Shown: positions 1 to 10,139 of the stretch, in pieces
Numbering within the stretch: the first letter of the stretch is position 1
How the letters are laid out: each line of letters opens with the position of its first letter
Origin: Nymphaea colorata
Taxonomy: Eukaryota > Streptophyta > Magnoliopsida > Nymphaeales > Nymphaeaceae
NCBI RefSeq assembly: GCF_008831285.2
Contig: NC_045145.1
Span: forward strand, 21,264,802-21,328,801
Direction: 5' to 3'
Length of the DNA: 64,000 nt
Notes under the pieces: model-generated
Seen by the model: only the letters and a program-made list of their open reading frames with translations
The model's database searches: none
Told to the model about the DNA's origin: nothing
Program-made: the position numbers and the translations under genes

Positions 1-414
1 ATGTTGTGGAAATGCAATTCTAGAACTTTCTTATTTGGCTTTGAACAGCATCTACTTTCCCAATGATTTGGTATTAGTAGATATCATGTTTGGAAGTTGA
101 TTACTAACGTGGGAAAGTAGACGCTTTCCCATGATAATGAATAGTGCTTATGCTTTCCAATCAGGCTTTATGCTTTTATGTTTTACAATGTAGAACGTAC
201 CTGTTCACAGTAATTATGCTTCTGTCCTCTTCAATGTAGAACACATACCTCCCTACCTGCCAAGGAAGGAAGCAATAAAAGTATAAAAATTGTGTCTCCT
301 TTTTAATGATTCTTTCCTACGAACTCCTATGCTGCATATCACAAGGCACTCTAATTTGAGCAAACTATTGTGCCAAATCATCTGACTTGTGTTTGTAATT
401 TTACATGATTTTAG

Positions 415-2340
415 GTTCTAGTGGTCCAAGAAAAGGCTGGCTATTTCAAGGGTTCTGGTGTTTGGAAACTTCCTACTGGTGTTGTTGAAGAGGTCTCTAT
501 TTCTTTAGGAGTTTAGGTTTATTTTGTGGAGGATGACACATACTTGGAACCTTTTTATAATGTTATTGTTTGGTAGGGGGAGGATATATCTACTGGGGCT
601 AAAAGAGAAGTGATGGAAGAAACAGGGGTAAACTATTGAAAATTCGCCTAATTTAGTTTTCACATAGGTCAATCTGTTGCAGTAATTTCAATCAGTATGG
701 ACACTCCTGTGTTTTCTTAATTGTTGCAGATTGAGGCTGAGTTTGTGGAAATTCTTGGATTCAGGTATGAAGCATGTTAGATTATAAATGTGCATCTTAG
801 TTGAGCTGTCTTAGTTGAGCTGTTTTATTCCATGTAGCATATCATGCTATTTAAGGTCAAAGATACAGACTGTGCATCGAACTGAGGAATTCCATCACGT
901 TAGAATGTCATCTGTGATGCTTTTCTCACCAGCATAGGCCAGAGTGTGCTGATGTATCAGCCATGATGTCTTCATGCAGATTAAAATACAGATATTGCTA
1001 TGATTTCTCTCATAATCCCTTATATTCCATGTCATAATCTCTTACATGGGTTCTGGTCATCAGACAGTTATCCAGATGATAATTATATGTGTAGTGTTAG
1101 GATTTATCTGGTTCAGAATATAAAATGTGTAACATGAATATGTAACTCAGTGATGACATGGATTGAAGGGGGGCCATGTACTTAAATCAGTTTTGTAATC
1201 CTGTACAGTTTCCTTTTTTTGACACTCCTTTTCAACTTTTAGAGAAAGTCACAAAGCCCATTTCAACAAAAAGTCTGATCTCTTCTTCGTATGTATGTTG
1301 GAGCCCAAGACATATGCTATCGTGAAGCAAGACTCTGAAATTGCAGATGCTCAGGTAAATTCCACCAATTGGTATAGTTACTTTCAAGTATGTGTGAAAA
1401 GCTTATTTTTACTTCTCGTAACAGGGCAATGTTCCTTCGTGACCTTTTAAGCACCTATCAATATTAAGGGTTAGATGACAACACCAATATTGTTAGTCAT
1501 TATGTTTCAAGGCTCTTATAGTTGGCTTTCCAAATGGGGGACCATATGTTTACAGTTTTATCTCAATTAGAATTCAGACTTTAGATGGCATTTAGATTCT
1601 GATGAGTACATGAAATGGCAGAGTTTTCCTGTACTTATCCTAAGGACAGAACTAGATCCTAGTTAGGATAGTGTCGGTGGACCAAGCCAGCCAGTGGTGC
1701 CATTTTGGCTGTAGGCACCTGGTGCCTTCCACTGAATGTGGATGTGGCAACTGATACATATAATTGTTGTGTTACGTTAGTAATTTTTTAACACATTGTT
1801 TAAAATACTAAAATATTATTAGTTGTTCTGTGCTGATGAGAACATCCATCCTGCATTTCAGATAGGAAAATTGCAAGCAGAATTGATGCCAAATGTCATC
1901 TTATCCATATAACATTGCAACAATGACACATTTTCGAATAACATCTATTCTACCTGGGCAGTTTGACCGTTCTCTTCTGAATAAGTTGTACATTTTTCTT
2001 CCCTGTGTAAATCATACTAAGAAGGGCTCTGGCCAATATTTATGTTGCTCTTGGTGTTTGTTGGGTTATCCTGAGACTTTGCTTTCAACTGCAAACATAT
2101 TACCTGATGGGCTGTATGTCTGATGGCTTTGATCTATTTCCGTGCTTTATTCAGTGGATGCCAGTTGAGGAATATGCTTCGCAACCCTATGTCCAGAAGC
2201 ACGAGTCCTTGAACATTGTTGCTAACATGGTCCTGGCAAAGACTAATAGCAGCTACAGAGGATTTGGGGTTACCAGTCCCTCGTCCAGCTCCTCTACCAA
2301 AAAACACAACTTCTACCTCAACAACAGCACAGAAAACTGA
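415..2340 (+). CDS. Nudix hydrolase (plant NUDT2/10-like), 3' part of gene
   Basis: Five exons can be read: 415-492, 577-627, 730-764, 1243-1354 and 2155-2340, ending in TGA, with consistent GT-AG borders and phases. The first two exons join into a complete Nudix box fitting G-x5-E-x7-R-E-U-x-E-E-x-G-U (GVVEEGEDISTGAKREVMEE followed by TG), the Mg2+-binding catalytic loop. After it come an FFVCML strand and a WMPVEEYA segment typical of plant ADP-ribose/NADH pyrophosphatases of the NUDT2/5/6/7/8/10 clade. Known members hydrolyse ADP-ribose or NADH in the cytosol or organelles; the substrate here is inferred from family only. The N-terminal exons lie before the window and no exon is visible in 1-414, so start and targeting cannot be judged. 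The serine- and asparagine-rich tail is poorly conserved in this clade. Confidence 0.88.
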
Positions 2341-3020
2341 TTCATGATCAGTCCTCCCTGTAGTTGACAAATTTTTTCTTCAAGATGATACAGTTTTTAA
2401 ATCAGTCCTTGTGCTCCTTGATGTTGTATGTTGTGGAGCGTAAACGAATGGTGCTTGCATGATGGTATGGTCGTGGCATGCTTTAACATAAAATGCATTC
2501 ATATTTGGGATAAAGGTGGTGCTCAAACAGAAGATACAAGCAAGTCTTGAGAAATGTTGCCGGTTTTATGCTACCTAAAGGGTTTCTTTTGAAACTGCAA
2601 GTGACTGGGATGCTGTCTTCTATTGTCATGTATCCTCATTGTTGTTGCCACTGCGATGAGCTGTTCCATGAGGAACTCGGTTTCTTTTCGTTTTTGCTAC
2701 TGCAGCTGCGTTCAATTTGTCTGCAGAACAGTTGCAATCAAGGGACCTAGCCTCCCATTTCTGGCTCCCCCAATGCTGAGACTAGGTCCCTTGGTTGATC
2801 CACTTATGGCGCTGTTCTCTGCACCAGAAACAAAAACATGGCATGCCGAAGGGGAAGGGAACAAATTGGCCCAAGCGCCACTTGCCATGGACTCTCTTAA
2901 TGTCCATCTCCATTGACCTTTACCACTGATCACGAATATAGAGAAGGATAACGCTCAAAAGTCCCTTTCCCTCACATGGCATTCGCCCATCCCACGCTTC
3001 TCTATCGATTGCTCTTAATG
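2341..3020. repeat. Intergenic, with relic of the small-protein array 5' flank
   Basis: No gene is seen. From about 2795 to 3010 the sequence resembles the 5' flank of the small-protein genes (compare 6345-6560 and 9365-9610). It shares a gene-order of short blocks: CTTTGCACC-like, AACATG, CAAATTGG, CCACTTGCCATGGAC and CTCACATGGCAT. No TATA box or coding part follows, so it is a decayed, truncated unit. Confidence 0.55.
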
Positions 3021-3116
3021 CCCTGCGTTTAATGAAGGTAAAAGTTGGCCAATCTATGCGCATCAAAATCAATCAGCTTCCCGGGCTCAGTTGCACTTTA
3101 AGACCTTTTTTGCCGG

Positions 3117-3145
3117 CTCTCTCTCCCTCTCTCTCTCTCTCTCTC
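3117..3145. repeat. (CT)n microsatellite
   Basis: A nearly pure CT dinucleotide run. The surrounding 3020-3620 holds no gene that I can support. Confidence 0.9.
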
Positions 3146-3625
3146 AAACCCCCATGTAATCTGCATAACTTGTTTACTATTTCTCGAAATATAATATCAA
3201 ATGAGCAATTTATAACACATACACTTTTTTCTTCAACTTTTAATAAAGTAACAGTGACATAACAATTTTGCCTCACAAAAATGTAGTATATATAAGATTC
3301 TATGGTTGATTAGAAGATCATTCTTTGTGCATATGTAACGTGGGGTTTGTCCAAATACAAAAGACAAAATCGTATGACAGTAGGACTTAAAGAGAAATCA
3401 GGTAATTTTCTGTGTGTGAGTGTGCGAACTGCGAGCACTTGTATCCATGCATGCGCTGTTCTGTTCTAGAAGAAACTCTCCCTCAACAATAACCCCCCAC
3501 GCACATAAAAACCGTTTCACACTGATAGACCCATGTGCAAGTAGTACGGGTACGGTGAACAATCAAGATTTGAGCTTAAGTCCCTGTGCAAGTGCGGACT
3601 CGTGAATTGCTTTCCAAGTTCCTAA

Positions 3626-3900
3626 GGGAGCGTTTGATAGCCTGGGATTTAAGATCCTCAAGATTTGAGAACCGTTATTTAAGATTAGACCCTCCCCCTC
3701 TGCAATCTTAAATCCGATCTTCTTTTAATGTAAATAAGTAAAATAAAGATTTCAAATGTTGTTCTTAAGGTCTGGCCTAGAATCTTTAGCTTGATAACCC
3801 ATGGATTTTATCACGAATCTTTTGCTATATCAGCAAAAGCATGCCATGTCAAATATACAATAGATCGTTGATTTCATATCCAGAGTGATCAAACGCTCCC
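3626..3900. mobile_element. Tourist-like (PIF/Harbinger) MITE, 275 bp
   Basis: Terminal inverted repeats GGGAGCGTTTGAT at the left and ATCAAACGCTCCC at the right are perfect over 13 nt. They are flanked on both sides by TAA (3623-3625 and 3901-3903), the three-base target duplication expected of PIF/Harbinger elements. The interior is AT-rich and has no transposase, so it would depend on an autonomous relative. Confidence 0.82.
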
Positions 3901-3903
3901 TAA

Positions 3904-5020
3904 GAATTTTAAGAGATCCCACATGGCAATTAGCTAGTGTTGGATCCAGAAACTTTTGGTTGAAGGGCATCAATTGCCTGATGGCTTTTAATACTGATTT
4001 CCCACCGAGGAGAGTAAAGGTGCACTTGGTTAGCTGAGTCCTGGACTCATATTAGGGGCAAAGGCCCAGGTCCAGTGGAGGCAACGCAGGTGGCTGGACT
4101 TGGATCTGGATTCCACCTAGTTCAAGATCCAAAGGCCCGTGTTGACAACCTCTGCTCCTGCGATTAGCTTAAGTCAAATGGATCTACATGCCTTTGTCAA
4201 AATCATGTTTCTACGACTCTTTTCCAAATCTGTGGATCCAAGGGCGGACCCCATATTCATGGATCTTTAATTCTTTGTGGTTCTCAAGTCACTTCAGATC
4301 TTTGATCAAGACTATCAAATGCATGCCAACATGCTTTCAACACTCAAACCTAGCAGCAACGTTACGGTTTATGTGATACCATAGAAGCCAGGCTCTAAAA
4401 TTAGGTCAGAGTACAATTAAACCCTGAAACTCAATAAAAAAAAACCACCGAATGTAAATCTTTGTGTGACATGGTTTGCTTCATTGCAGATAGGTGCAGG
4501 TAGACTTGGTTCACATTCGGTACCAATACTACCTCAAAGCAAGACCTGCCTTCAATCAAGCCTTGTTTGCGTCCAAGCCCTAGTACCAAGATGGGGTCTA
4601 ATACTTAGACAGAGTAGTTTATTATACATTTAAGTGGCGTCACAACACTTAAGAGTAACATGCAAATTCTTTTGCTGCAATTGAAAAGGAATGCAATCAA
4701 AATGTTTGGTTTGGCCTGTCTTCATAACACTATCCTTCAGGAGAGTAGAAGCTGCTCGAAGAAGGGCTGCAGCCCTTTTCCTTTGCCTCACCCTCGAGTA
4801 GTTTGTGACGGGTTAGGGGTCAAGAGAGTTATGCTTACTATCGTTTGCAGTCTAAAAAAGTAATATCCTGAAAAACCAATGAAAAAGTAATGCGGCTCCC
4901 AATCCAACCAACTATGCGGACCCACTTTGAGTTTGAGGACCCATGTGGGATCTCTCCAGGTTCGTATAATGTGAGCTAAAAAGGCAGCAGTACACGTGAA
5001 AAAGTGAACAATCACGAGGG
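3904..5020. other. Intergenic stretch, no gene seen
   Basis: Only short open frames without coding character occur. Around 4170-4240 there is a weak match to the tail module of the array (compare 10990-11060). Confidence 0.5.
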
Positions 5021-5029
5021 CTCAAGTCC

Positions 5030-5560
5030 GTAACTCAACCAGGCCAGTTGCCAAGGAGATCCATGAATTACTTCGTAAAAGGTCTCCACCTTTGTAAACC
5101 TAAATACAGGGGAGCCCTACTTGACATGTAAATCCACATGCCTTGTCAATGTCATGTCTCTACTAGTCACATCATGTTTTCTCTTTTACAGTCAAAATTT
5201 GTCTGAGATAAGTGAATACATCATTTTCTACTGCACGCTTTTTACGGATTAGTAAAATCTTGAGGTCCCTCCTTAAGTATTGTTTCTTCCTTTGCTGCAT
5301 TTACCTGCATATGAATTGAACTGCATTTGTCTGGATTTTTACCTGGATCCAGCTGTTAGATCTGGCTCCTCTTGTTTAGATGCACACTTTTTTATTGAAA
5401 TCTTGGGACCAAATCAAACAACACATACTTTTTTATTGAAGTCTTGGGTCCAAATCAAACAACAAAAGCAAAGACATCTCTAAACAACATCAAAGTACTT
5501 CAGATCTTTCTATAGCCACTTCTTCGGCTATAAGCGTAGTTTTTGAAATTCATCAATTCT
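5030..5560 (+). repeat. Tail modules of a decayed array unit
   Basis: 5030-5260 resembles 10960-11160, 13160-13390 and the hairpin arms. Shared blocks include CCATGAATT, AAATCCACATGCCTTGTCAA, a CACATCATG block, and an AAGTGAATACATCA-type block. 5270-5560 resembles 11190-11430, with shared blocks GGATCCAGCTGTTAGATCTGG and CGGCTATAAGC. The same modules in the same order mark an old tandem duplication whose coding copy is gone. Confidence 0.6.
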
Positions 5561-5589
5561 TATCGATGAACCTGCTTGGACCTCAATGC

Positions 5590-6300
5590 TTTTGTCAATG
5601 GAGGGTTTGATGCATGTGTTTGTTAAGGCAAGCCCACTGGACAACAACTGGAAGGTGCACATCACATGGTCCTGCATGCCAATTGACCCACTTGTTCTGC
5701 TGTTCTATGCACCTGAAACAAAAATGATAACATGCTCATGATTGGATTTAGCTCCATGGGGACCATAAAGCTAGCCACAAGGGCTTAAGCGAATCAAATT
5801 GGCTTTTTGGGCAGAGGAATTAATGGTGTTCATCGGTTTCCGAATTTCAAGTTATATTGGTGAATGTGATTTTGGGATTTGTGGACTTGCCCACTCTTAG
5901 ATGAAAGGAATCAGGGTTCAAAATCCCATAAATCCCATCGTTTGGTCAGGATTCTTAGAATTACAGCCAGAGAGATCCACCTTGACATGAAGCCTTTGGT
6001 CTGCTGTTTGCCTGGATTGGCGCGAGAAGAAGTGAGGCCAACTTTTTGATGTCCTCAAATGAAAACGGAAAGCATGCGGAGAGGTGAGAGTCGGGAGGTT
6101 CCAGTCTTCATGCCGGTGGCAAGATTTCCATCTTCTGTAACAAAGGATTACGAATCCCTGGATAAGGTTTTGTCTGTAAATGGAAATCAAGAGGTATGCA
6201 GTCACAGATTCGTCTTCAATGCTTTCTTCCAAGTTCTCGGAAGTCGAATTCCATTCATCGATCTGTTTCTTTTTCCTATGTTCATGAACAATTAAGATTA
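5590..6300 (+). pseudogene. Array unit lacking its coding region
   Basis: The start (GGAGGGTTTGATGCATGTGT region) matches the start of the unit at about 9115. It carries a shortened 5' flank to about 5790 and then jumps directly to the 3'-UTR block (GAGGAATTAATGG at about 5815, GGGATTTGTGGACTTGCCC at about 5875, to about 6300). The promoter TATA box and the 84-codon reading frame are absent. This is what an internal deletion of one unit would leave. No product is expected. Confidence 0.6.
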
Positions 6301-6632
6301 GTTTTCTTCCTTCAGAGAGCGGCCACTGGTTTTCAGCAACGCCCTGTGACCCACTTGAGTGCAGTTCTTTGCACCAAAAACAAAATCACTAACATGCCCA
6401 GGGGGGAGAGAACGAAGGCTGATGTAATATTCAAATTGGCTAGAGGGCCACTTGCCATGGACCTTTCACCATTGATATTTGGTTGCACAACTCCACTTGC
6501 CTCACATGGCATCCACCTTTTGGTATTTATTCTTCTTGACTGTTCTTGTCAAGGAACGCACACCCACTTGACGAAATTGTCGAAATCAATGCATCGCAAT
6601 TGGGAAGTCGCCACAATGACCACGATCCTGCC

Positions 6633-6639
6633 TATATAA
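6633..6639 (+). promoter_or_regulatory. TATA box of small-protein copy A
   Basis: TATATAA lies 102 nt before the start codon in the block CCTATATAAACAGAAGAAGC, which recurs almost unchanged before copies B and C. About 65 nt upstream is a TTGACGAAA block with a TGACG half-site, the core bound by TGA-type bZIP factors; its function here is inference. Confidence 0.75.
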
Positions 6640-6734
6640 ACAGAAGAAGCTCCAAAATTCATTCCACAACCTTCTCCGGCCACCGCCTCCCTCCTGAACT
6701 AGCTGGTACCAGCACCTTGTGCCCTCTTAAAGCA

Positions 6735-6992
6735 ATGGAAAGCTTAGCCAGCTTTGAGGGACTCTGCCTGGCGGTTCCCCTTGTCTTCTTTCTCTTCTTC
6801 CTCTTTATGGCGGTGGAGTTCTCTTGGAACAACCGGAGCATTGGCCTGCCCCCAGATGCTTGCTTCCCTTCAAGCCAAAAATGGCTTGATAGGCACCAAG
6901 TTCATCATCCTCCTGTTGCCAGGGGACTCGGATCCCCAATCCCTCCTGACCACGTAATTGGCGGCCAGAAATTCATGTATTCTTTCCAGTGA
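6735..6992 (+). CDS. Small single-pass membrane protein, array copy A (85 aa)
   Basis: I do not recognise this family. The intronless frame encodes 85 residues: a short N-terminus (MESLASFEG), a strongly hydrophobic stretch at about residues 10-28 fit for one membrane span or signal anchor, then a polar tail with motifs EFSW, LPPDACFPS and HVIGG. The frame stays open for 63 codons upstream, but the TATA box at 6633 puts the transcript start at about 6660, so the ATG at 6735 is the start. It aligns along its whole length with copies B (9799) and C (14220) and partly with D (19908). A conserved 3' region runs to an AATAAA at 7462-7467, giving a likely transcript of about 0.8 kb. Only two cysteines are present, so it is not a defensin-like peptide. 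Function is unknown. Confidence 0.72.
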   Translation: MESLASFEGLCLAVPLVFFLFFLFMAVEFSWNNRSIGLPPDACFPSSQKWLDRHQVHHPPVARGLGSPIPPDHVIGGQKFMYSFQ

Positions 6993-6999
6993 AGACCCC

Positions 7000-7490
7000 A
7001 AGAACTGTTGACGTCCTCAAGCTGATGGACTTTTCACGAATCTGACAGTCAAGATAAATCACTCACAGGTTGCGAGACATGTTCTTTCGGGCAATGGAAT
7101 TAATGGCGTCATTTGATCTTTCCAGCAACAGGCTGGTTATCGTGATGTTGGGATTTGTGGACTTGCCCTCTTTTAAGATTGAAAAGAAATCAGGATTTAG
7201 AATCCCATCATTGCTCACAATTCCTAGCAGTCGAGAAAGATCACCCTGGGAGGCGACCTTCATCTGCTGTACGTTGTGATTTGCGAGGCCGACTTTCTTG
7301 CATCTTCAAATCCCCTGCTTCTGATGACGGTGAAAGTCATGCGGAGATGGGATAGTCGGGAGATCCACTCCTCATGTCCTGTGTTTGGCGATGGCGTGAT
7401 ATTTCATCTTCTGCAGAAAGATTACAATTCCACCTGTATAAGGTTTCATATTGTGAACGGAAATAAAGAATTATACAGTTTTGCTCACAC
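7000..7490 (+). other. Conserved 3'-UTR block of copy A with polyA signal
   Basis: The block from TTAATGGCGTCATT (about 7100) to the AATAAA at 7462 is shared with copies B (10140-10540) and C (14570-14940) and more weakly with D (20210-20330). Frames are interrupted or shifted differently in each copy, so I read it as untranslated. Confidence 0.6.
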
Positions 7491-7656
7491 ATCTTCCCTC
7501 CCTCAATTCGTCTTGAACAGTTTCTTGAAACTCGGAATTCATCAACTTGCTTGCTTTTTCTGCTGATGTAGAGTGCCTCAATGCATCGGCCTCTGTGAAT
7601 AGTTAAACCATGGCTGTTCCATATAACAAGCAAGAACCGATGCGGGCTCCCTTGAT

Positions 7657-8081
7657 TCAATGATAAACAAAACTCAGTTATATGAATCAAAACTGTAAAA
7701 CTCAGTCATATGAATCAAAACTAAACAATCAGATGTTGAATTCCATTGAAGATGCTGAGTTTTTCTTTTGATGATGAGGAAAACCACGCGGTTTCTTCCT
7801 TGACGTTTGATGATAATGGTGTCACACGTTACCATGTCCATTTCCAAACGTTGCTCAGCTTTGAGACATGACACAAAGTCTTCAATTTGACACGACTGCC
7901 AAGCGAGACCCATGAAAAGATCTCCAGCTTTCTAAATCTTTAAGCCAAGTAAATCCACATGCCTTGTCAACGCTATTAGTCACATCATGTCCTCACTTTT
8001 TAGAGACAAAATTCGCCTGACATAAGCGAGCGAATACATCAGTTTTTTTACATGACTTGGGTTAGTAAAATCTTTGCCTAC
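7657..8081 (+). repeat. Left arm of a ~430-bp near-perfect inverted repeat
   Basis: The arm is the reverse complement of 8169-8601 with about four substitutions and one 8-nt indel by my reading, roughly 99% identical. The spacer 8082-8168 is 87 nt. The two arms could pair into a long hairpin RNA. The arm content is the array's tail module, with more diverged direct copies at 10785-11160 and partial ones at 15300-15370, 13160-13390 and 5030-5260. Confidence 0.92.
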
Positions 8082-8168
8082 TGTGTGAACAGAAGAAGCT
8101 CCAGAATTCCACAAACCTTATCCAATACCCTCTTCCTCCATAGTTAATTGGTGCAGCAGCTTCGTTAA
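8082..8168 (+). other. Hairpin loop: decayed 5' leader of the small-protein family
   Basis: The loop contains ACAGAAGAAGCTCCAGAATT, then a CCACA...CCTCTTCCTCC...TAGTTAATTGGTGCAGCAGC series. This matches the stretch just downstream of the TATA box in copies B and C (compare 9704-9780). The TATA box and coding region are missing. Confidence 0.7.
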
Positions 8169-8601
8169 GTAGGCAAAGATTTTACTAACCCAAGTCATGT
8201 AAAAAAACTGATGTATTCGCTCGCTTATGACAGGCGAATTTTGTCTCTAAAAAGTGAAGACATGATGTGACTAATAGAGACATGGCGTTGACAAGGCATG
8301 TGGATTTACTTGGCTTAAAGATTTAGAAAGCTGGAGATCTTTTCATGGGTCTCGCTTGGCAATCGTGTCAAATTGAAGACTTTGTGTCATGTCTCAAAGC
8401 TGAGCAACGTTTGGAAATGGACATGGTAACGTGTGACACCATTATCATCAAACGTCAAGGAAGAAACCGCGTGGTTTTCCTCGTCATCAAAAGAAAAACT
8501 CAGCATCTTCAATGGAATTCAACATCTGATTGTTTAGTTTTGATTCATATGACTGAGTTTTACAGTTTTGATTCATATAACTGAGTTTTGTTTATCATTG
8601 A
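8169..8601 (-). repeat. Right arm of the inverted repeat
   Basis: Reverse complement of 7657-8081. It is 8 nt longer because the left arm lacks part of a CATGTCTC-containing block near 8278-8286. Each arm contains a 79-codon open frame reading away from the loop (8345-8584 on + and 7674-7913 on -) that differs at one residue. The frame is not kept in the other tail modules, so I do not call it a gene. Confidence 0.92.
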
Positions 8602-9110
8602 CGAAAGCAGTTTTTGACTCTAAAAGGGATGAGGGAATGGAGAGATGATCACTTGGGTGTTGGATCTCCTTCCATTTATCTACTCGAATTTAATCATACA
8701 AGAAATAGATGACTACTCTGAAACTTCATGCGGCTTTTATTTTTTGAAGTTGGTTTTTTGCATCTGACGTGATCTACCATTTCCGTGATGTACTGCTTAT
8801 ATTGTTTCGCTTGTGGCCTAATATTTAATTGGTTCATTCATATCTGTACTGGATTTCACTTGTGATTGTATATACATATATATATATATATATATATAAC
8901 CTCAGAATTGCCTTTCAGTAAGCATTTCGTTTGAGTTTTGCAGCATTACAGCAAAAATGGCCTCTTTCGACATATTACTAAACGGCTAGTCTCAGTCCTG
9001 ATATTCCTACATCTGTAGAAAACCCATTCAGCCAAACTTTTGTAGTAAATTGGGGATTCATACCCGTGAACCAGAATGGGGCTCAAGGTTTTTTTTTTTT
9101 TTTATAATAT
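8602..9110. other. Intergenic stretch with (TA)n tract
   Basis: No gene is seen. A TA microsatellite lies at about 8869-8898. Confidence 0.6.
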
Positions 9111-9696
9111 AATGGAAGGTTTCATGCATGTATTTGTTAATCAAGCCTAGTTGACCACTAGAAGGTGCAGAACATGGGCCAAGTCAGAAATTTGTGACTA
9201 AAAAGCACTAGTAATAAATTTTGAATTTTTAAAAGACATAAACATGTAAATGAAAAAAGTTACCCTAAAATGTGAACATAAAAATAAACATTTTTTGTGG
9301 CTTTCTGTGGGCAAGTGCCCACACCTGCCTCCACCCCTGGTGCAAAAGCCAGACCATGCCCTGTGACCCACTTGTGGTGCAGCTCTTTGCACCAAAAACT
9401 AAAGCACCAACATGCCCAAGGGGGAGAGAACGAAGGCTGATGTAATATTCAAATTGGCTCAAGGGCCACTTGCCATGGACTGACTCTTCAAGTGCCGCCA
9501 TCTCCATTGTCCTTTCACCATTGATATTCATGACAATAAGCCTCTGTTGCACAACTCCACTTGCCTCACATGGCATCCGCCTTTTGGTATTTATTCTTCT
9601 TGACTGTTCGCGTCAAGGAAGGCACACCCACTTGACGAAATTGTCGAAATCAATGCATCGCAGAAGTCTTGCAGCCAGAATGATCATGATCCTGCC

Positions 9697-9703
9697 TATA
9701 TAA
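9697..9703 (+). promoter_or_regulatory. TATA box of small-protein copy B
   Basis: TATATAA lies 102 nt before the ATG at 9799, the same spacing as copy A. The flanks are almost identical to copy A, including the TTGACGAAA block near 9628. The unit's 5' flank is recognisable from about 9115. Confidence 0.75.
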
Positions 9704-9798
9704 ACAGAAGAAGCTCCAGAATTAATTCCACAGCCTTCTCCGGCCATCTCCTCCCTCCAGAACTAGTTGCAACCAGCATCTTCCGCTGTCTTAAAGAA

Positions 9799-10053
9799 AT
9801 GGAAAGCTTAGCTAGCTTTGAGGGACTCTGCGTAGCGGTTCCCCTCGTCTTCGTTCTCCTCTTCCTCTTCATGGCGGTGGAGTTCTCTTGGAACAACCAG
9901 AGCATTGGCTTGCCCCCAGATGCTTGCTTCCCTTCAAACCAAAAATGGCTCGTCAGGCACCAAGATCATCTTCCTGTTACCAGGGTACTTGGATCCCCAA
10001 TCCCTCTTGAACACATAATTGGTGGCAAGAAATTGATGTTTTCCTTCCAGTGA
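9799..10053 (+). CDS. Small single-pass membrane protein, array copy B (84 aa)
   Basis: Intronless frame of 84 residues of the same unrecognised family as copy A. It differs from copy C at about eight positions, mostly conservative (V/L, F/Y, E/D, K/Q). The hydrophobic span is at about residues 10-28, followed by EFSWNNQSIGLPPDACFPSN and a tail ending MFSFQ. There is no alternative upstream ATG in frame, which supports the start also used for A and C. The conserved 3' block follows, with AATAAA at 10531-10536. The tail is net basic and has His residues but no recognised catalytic or zinc-binding pattern. It is probably a membrane or secretory-route protein; this is inferred from hydrophobicity only. 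Confidence 0.75.
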   Translation: MESLASFEGLCVAVPLVFVLLFLFMAVEFSWNNQSIGLPPDACFPSNQKWLVRHQDHLPVTRVLGSPIPLEHIIGGKKLMFSFQ

Positions 10054-10139
10054 AGCGCCCCACCTCAAGTTGATGGACTTCTGACATTCAGGATCGACGC
10101 CTGTTATTGTAAATCACATGTCAGTTGGAAAAATTTCTC

